15,435 bases of DNA from an uncultured Ruminococcus sp. Its GTDB lineage: Bacteria; Bacillota; Clostridia; Oscillospirales; Acutalibacteraceae. The translations under genes were made by a program, and so were the position numbers. Numbering within the stretch: the first letter of the stretch is position 1; each line of letters opens with the position of its first letter. The notes beneath the pieces are model-generated. The model saw nothing but the letters and a program-made list of their open reading frames with translations, made no database searches and was not told the origin of the DNA. The DNA lies in the NCBI GenBank assembly GCA_937892835.1, contig CALBHM010000449.1:1-15435 (forward strand). The letters run 5' to 3'. Positions 11,855-15,435 of this stretch are shown here, piece by piece.

Positions 11855-14800
11855 ATGAATATAAAAAAGGTAATTTCAATCATAATGGTTTTCTGCGTGG
11901 TTTTCTCTTCAATTTCTATTGCCGTGTTTTCTCTGTCTTGGGACGGAAGCTCGGCTGGAGGAAGCACAAACGCAGTAAACGGAAGCGCAACGGGATATGT
12001 TATCCGTGATACAGAAGATGCAAATTGTGTTGTGGGATATCGCTTTTCTTCCGTAACTTCTTCGGGAGCAATGAAAGTAACGAAAGTAATTGACGTTTAC
12101 CGAAACACGGGCAACGGAAATAACGCATACGCAAATTCGGCTAAATTCTCTACTAAATATAACAAGAAACAGCTTATTGCCAATAAGAATAAGAAAATGA
12201 CAACAACATATAACAAGACCAACTGCCTGAAAGAAAAGGATGTGGGATTTACAACATCACTGCCTAATCCGAACGGAGTCGGCGCTTGGCAAAAATATGA
12301 AGCGAATATCAATAAAGTTCTTCTGAAGCTTGGTGTCGGCAGTGTCGCCAATATGAATTACGGAGATAAAGTCATAATTGAACCGCTGTTTGATATTTGT
12401 CTTGCAGGTGAGTATCAGGCTTTGACAGTCAGTGAAATATCATACTGCGGAAGAAGCGTGTTGGGCGGAGGTTCGGTAGGCGGTGCTCCCGATAACACGT
12501 CGAGAACGTGGGGATTTATTGCAAACTATACAAACAGAATATGGCCCAATAAGCTATATACTCCCGACGGTCAGGGCTTGTGGTCGGGAGTAGGCGCAAT
12601 CGCCGGTTCGTCTAAAGCAACATTTGATAATATTCTTTCAAAAGGATACGGCGCAGGAATAGCATACAATGAGAAAACAAACAGCTCGTATGTTATTAAC
12701 TTTAACGGCAACGGTGCAACGGGCGGATCGACACCTTCAATGTCAATGACAAGAGGAACGGCTAAAAACCTGACCGCAAACGGCTTTACAAGAACAGGCT
12801 ATTCGTTCGGCTCGTGGAACACGAAAAATAACGGTACGGGAACAGTTTATGCCGACAAACAATCGGTTAAAGACCTGACAAGCGGAACAAGCATTACCTT
12901 GTATGCTATATGGAAACCGATAACTTATTCCATAGTATTTGACGGCAACGGTAACACGGGCGGCTCGACAGCTTCTATGTCAATGACATATGATGCTGCG
13001 AAAAATCTCACAGTTAACGGATTTGTAAAAACAGGATATGTTTTTGACGGATGGAATACAAAAGCCGACGGTACGGGAACGAATTATACAGATAAGCAGT
13101 CGGTTAAGAATCTGAGTTCCGTGAACGGCACAACGGTAACTCTTTATGCAAAATGGAAACCGATAACCTATACAATCAGGTTTGACGGAAACGGAGCGAC
13201 AAGCGGTGCGACGGCACAGATGTCTATGGCTTATGATGTGGCAAAGAACTTAACGGCTAACGGATTCTCAAAATCGGGCAGTCACTTTACAGGCTGGAAT
13301 ACGAAAGCCGACGGCTCGGGAACAGGGCTTTACAACAAGCAATCTGTCAAGAATCTGATAGCCGTAAACGGTGCAGTCATTATACTGTATGCTCAATGGT
13401 CAACAAATTCATATACTGTTGCCTTTGTCGGTAACGGCAATACTGACGGAAACACTTCAAGTATGACGATGAAGTTTGATGAAACAAAAGCGCTTAACAA
13501 AAACGGATATGTCAAAACCGGATACAGCTTTACAAAGTGGAATACAAAATCAAACGGAACGGGTACAGCATATTCAAATCAACAGTCCGTAAAAAATCTT
13601 ACAAATGTAAACGGAAGCATATTTTTCCTGTATGCACAGTGGACTCCGAATAATTATGTTATTAAGTTTAACGGTAACGGAGCTACAAGCGGCTCAACCG
13701 CTTCAATGAATATGACCTATGATGTTGCAAAGAATCTTACGCCAAACGGTTTTGCAAGAACAGGATATATCTTTAACGGTTGGAACAGATTTGCAAGCGG
13801 TATAGGAACAAGCTATTCAGACAAGCAAAGTGTTAAAAATCTTTCATCAACAAACGGAGCAATTGTAAATCTCTACGCAAAATGGAAACCGATAACATAC
13901 ACGATCAAGTTTGACGGCAACGGTGCAACAGACGGTTCAACGGCTTCAATGTCAATGACGTATAATGTTTCAAAGAAGCTGACTGCAAACGGATTTACAA
14001 GAATGTCATATAAATTTATCGGTTGGAATACCAAAGCCGACGGTACGGGAACAAATTATACGAATAAGCAGTCGGTAAAGAACCTGAGTTCGACAAACGG
14101 AGCAACCGTCACGCTTTATGCCAAGTGGCAGTACGACCCGATACTTGCCGTAAAGGAATGTGATGTTTACAGCGGCGCAAAGAATAACAAAACCACGCTG
14201 TTCGGAATTTCAACAGGAAATGTCTTTGACGATTACGAGTATAAAACAAACTATCCGACAATCGGTAGTACGGTTTGGTACAATGTTTTCTTCCCGTCAG
14301 AGGCTGAGAATATAAAGGTAAAGCAGTATGTCAAATATAACGGCGGTTTGTGGGATACAAAAAAGGGAACTCTCAGCGGTTCAAATTCTTCCTCTCAGTG
14401 GTTCCCTGTTCAGTTCACGGGAAAGTATAAGACTGTTAAGGCGGACACGGCGTATTACGAAATACAGACAAAAACCGATTGGGTTGATTCGACAGGTAAG
14501 GTACTTAAAAGCGGATCTGTCAAGACTTTCTATATCCCGATTAAACCTGTTGTATACAGAAGTCAGGTAAGCGCATCGGGATATGAGGGCAACACCGTTG
14601 CATATAACGGCTTGTCGGGCTCGGGAGGAAAACTGTATTCCGGTCAGCATATACGAACAGCATATAAATACACGGCTGATAACACTTGGTCTGCAACGGA
14701 GTATTTAAGAGGAGCAATGTATTACCATAACGGTTCAAAATGGGTGAACGCCTACAATTCAAACGGAGGCTTCGACACCGCAAAGAATAAAACAGGTATT

Positions 14801-15435
14801 GAAAAATCGGCACCTATAACTCTCAACAGTTCGATAGAAAGCTATACCGTACCGAAAACAACTCAGAATAAGCTGAGATTTAATCTTCAGACTTGGTGGA
14901 CGAGCGATAAGATTCACACATTTGAAGAAACTTGGTACGACCTGCCTGTTGTGCAGTCTGATGTTGCAACTTCAAAAATTACTCTTATTGATTCACAAAC
15001 AAAGGTCAGCCTTGATCCGAACAATCTTGAAGCAGGTCAGTCGGTTCTTGTAAGATACACATACAAGAATAATACCGATGCAAAGGTATATGTTGAGGGA
15101 TTCAGAAATGACAGGAAACAAATAAGCGGTGTATACGCAATACCTGCAAGGTCGTCAATCACGGTTGACGGATACACTTTCACCGTTCCGAATAAGAGAG
15201 AAATAAGCATATGGGGCGGAGTTTATCTTGAAGGAATGGGTATTTACAACACAAGCTATGAAACAAACGGAAACAATAATGCGATGACGTTAAAATGTAA
15301 GGTTAAGCACCCGTTAACGCTCATTCCGATTACTCCGAATGCCGATTACAGAGAAACTACCGATGTTGTAACGAGCTTTTGGCTTAACAATTCATATTCG
15401 GACAGCTACACTCCGAGCGAGAACATATCTGTTAA
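11855..15435 (+). CDS. Large secreted InlB-repeat surface protein (3' truncated)
   Basis: The frame is open from here to the window end, at least 1193 codons with no stop. ATG 11855 is 7 nt after GGAAAG (11842-11847); ATG 11852 is an alternative adding one Met. Residues 1-~30 form a signal peptide (NIKKVISIIMVFCVVFSS then a small-residue region). Residues ~31-278 are an unfamiliar domain. Residues ~279-758 hold six tandem ~81-residue InlB B-type repeats (PF09479-like; each has FxGNGxT, then GWNTK, GTGT, KQSVKNL and LYAxW). Residues 759-1193 are a beta-like region with many Tyr/Trp/Asn, unfamiliar. The anchor, if any, lies outside the window. Such proteins usually bind host or matrix surfaces; position after the Tad-like genes makes an associated adhesin plausible, but the terminator between them leaves that unproved. 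Confidence 0.92.
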   Translation, partial: MNIKKVISIIMVFCVVFSSISIAVFSLSWDGSSAGGSTNAVNGSATGYVIRDTEDANCVVGYRFSSVTSSGAMKVTKVIDVYRNTGNGNNAYANSAKFSTKYNKKQLIANKNKKMTTTYNKTNCLKEKDVGFTTSLPNPNGVGAWQKYEANINKVLLKLGVGSVANMNYGDKVIIEPLFDICLAGEYQALTVSEISYCGRSVLGGGSVGGAPDNTSRTWGFIANYTNRIWPNKLYTPDGQGLWSGVGAIAGSSKATFDNILSKGYGAGIAYNEKTNSSYVINFNGNGATGGSTPSMSMTRGTAKNLTANGFTRTGYSFGSWNTKNNGTGTVYADKQSVKDLTSGTSITLYAIWKPITYSIVFDGNGNTGGSTASMSMTYDAAKNLTVNGFVKTGYVFDGWNTKADGTGTNYTDKQSVKNLSSVNGTTVTLYAKWKPITYTIRFDGNGATSGATAQMSMAYDVAKNLTANGFSKSGSHFTGWNTKADGSGTGLYNKQSVKNLIAVNGAVIILYAQWSTNSYTVAFVGNGNTDGNTSSMTMKFDETKALNKNGYVKTGYSFTKWNTKSNGTGTAYSNQQSVKNLTNVNGSIFFLYAQWTPNNYVIKFNGNGATSGSTASMNMTYDVAKNLTPNGFARTGYIFNGWNRFASGIGTSYSDKQSVKNLSSTNGAIVNLYAKWKPITYTIKFDGNGATDGSTASMSMTYNVSKKLTANGFTRMSYKFIGWNTKADGTGTNYTNKQSVKNLSSTNGATVTLYAKWQYDPILAVKECDVYSGAKNNKTTLFGISTGNVFDDYEYKTNYPTIGSTVWYNVFFPSEAENIKVKQYVKYNGGLWDTKKGTLSGSNSSSQWFPVQFTGKYKTVKADTAYYEIQTKTDWVDSTGKVLKSGSVKTFYIPIKPVVYRSQVSASGYEGNTVAYNGLSGSGGKLYSGQHIRTAYKYTADNTWSATEYLRGAMYYHNGSKWVNAYNSNGGFDTAKNKTGIEKSAPITLNSSIESYTVPKTTQNKLRFNLQTWWTSDKIHTFEETWYDLPVVQSDVATSKITLIDSQTKVSLDPNNLEAGQSVLVRYTYKNNTDAKVYVEGFRNDRKQISGVYAIPARSSITVDGYTFTVPNKREISIWGGVYLEGMGIYNTSYETNGNNNAMTLKCKVKHPLTLIPITPNADYRETTDVVTSFWLNNSYSDSYTPSENISV
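12689..14128 (+). repeat. Six InlB B-type repeats, 243-nt period
   Basis: Repeat units begin near 12689, 12923, 13166, 13409, 13652 and 13895 and end at 14128. The four middle steps are exactly 243 nt (81 codons); the first and last units are about 234-240 nt because of a shorter loop or the domain end. Units 2, 3, 5 and 6 share YAKWKPITYTI-type junctions and long matching DNA runs around the GADGTGT-like region, whereas unit 4 is most divergent (NSYTVAFVGNGNTDG). In-frame repeats of this kind can expand or contract by recombination. Confidence 0.9.

Noticed and set aside
12097..12351. Minus-strand 84-codon frame inside the N-terminal part of the repeat protein
   Set aside because: The + strand frame is continuous from 11855 to the end with signal peptide and repeats; the antisense frame has no support.
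12689..14128. CRISPR-like periodic array
   Set aside because: The period is 243 nt, in frame and encoding InlB-type repeats throughout, with no short repeat-spacer pattern. No CRISPR array is visible in the window.

Overview
The window looks like part of a mobile or accessory region from a low-GC Clostridia genome, probably a gut Ruminococcus, Eubacterium or Oscillospiraceae-type organism. This is inferred from AT-rich codon use, strong AGGAGG-type ribosome binding sites, frequent GTG/TTG starts, a SpoVG-family gene, DUF6133/DUF4320-type small membrane proteins and a monoderm-style Tad locus without a secretin. All convincing genes lie on the + strand.

Layout. (1) 1-1886: the 3' end of an Rhs/YD-repeat polymorphic-toxin-like gene. 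Its conserved core gives way to a more AT-rich variable C-terminus, followed 3 nt later by a very AT-rich gene for a two-TM protein that is the candidate immunity partner. (2) 1887-2372: about 490 nt without a convincing gene. It carries a 14-bp inverted repeat built from two CCGTGYACGG palindromes, a weak parS-like palindrome, two successive intrinsic-terminator-like hairpins and a possible 7-codon leader ORF. (3) 2373-3554: an orphan ParB-family gene with a start-codon anomaly, then a SpoVG-family gene; a terminator-like hairpin lies between them. (4) 3575-11083: a compact Tad/type IV pilus-like operon. It runs: tandem small membrane proteins (pilin candidates), an A24 prepilin peptidase, CpaB-like SAF protein, CpaE-like ATPase, CpaF-like ATPase, TadB, TadC, two TadE-like pseudopilins (the first DUF4320-like), and a membrane-anchored Cys-rich protein. 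(5) 11099-11841: a RelB/DinJ-RelE toxin-antitoxin pair with its own sigma-70 promoter, operator-like repeats and terminator. (6) 11855-end: a large secreted protein with six InlB-type repeats, open at the window edge.

Working model. CpaF powers the TadB/TadC membrane platform. The A24 peptidase would process the small membrane proteins and TadE-like pseudopilins, which share a [GA]E[GA]Y-type motif directly before their hydrophobic segment. CpaB and the CpaE-like ATPase would help assembly or placement. The Cys-rich protein and the repeat protein are candidate surface components. The combination with ParB, SpoVG and a toxin-antitoxin module resembles cargo of clostridial integrative elements, but no integrase, relaxase or attachment site is visible, so that remains inference.
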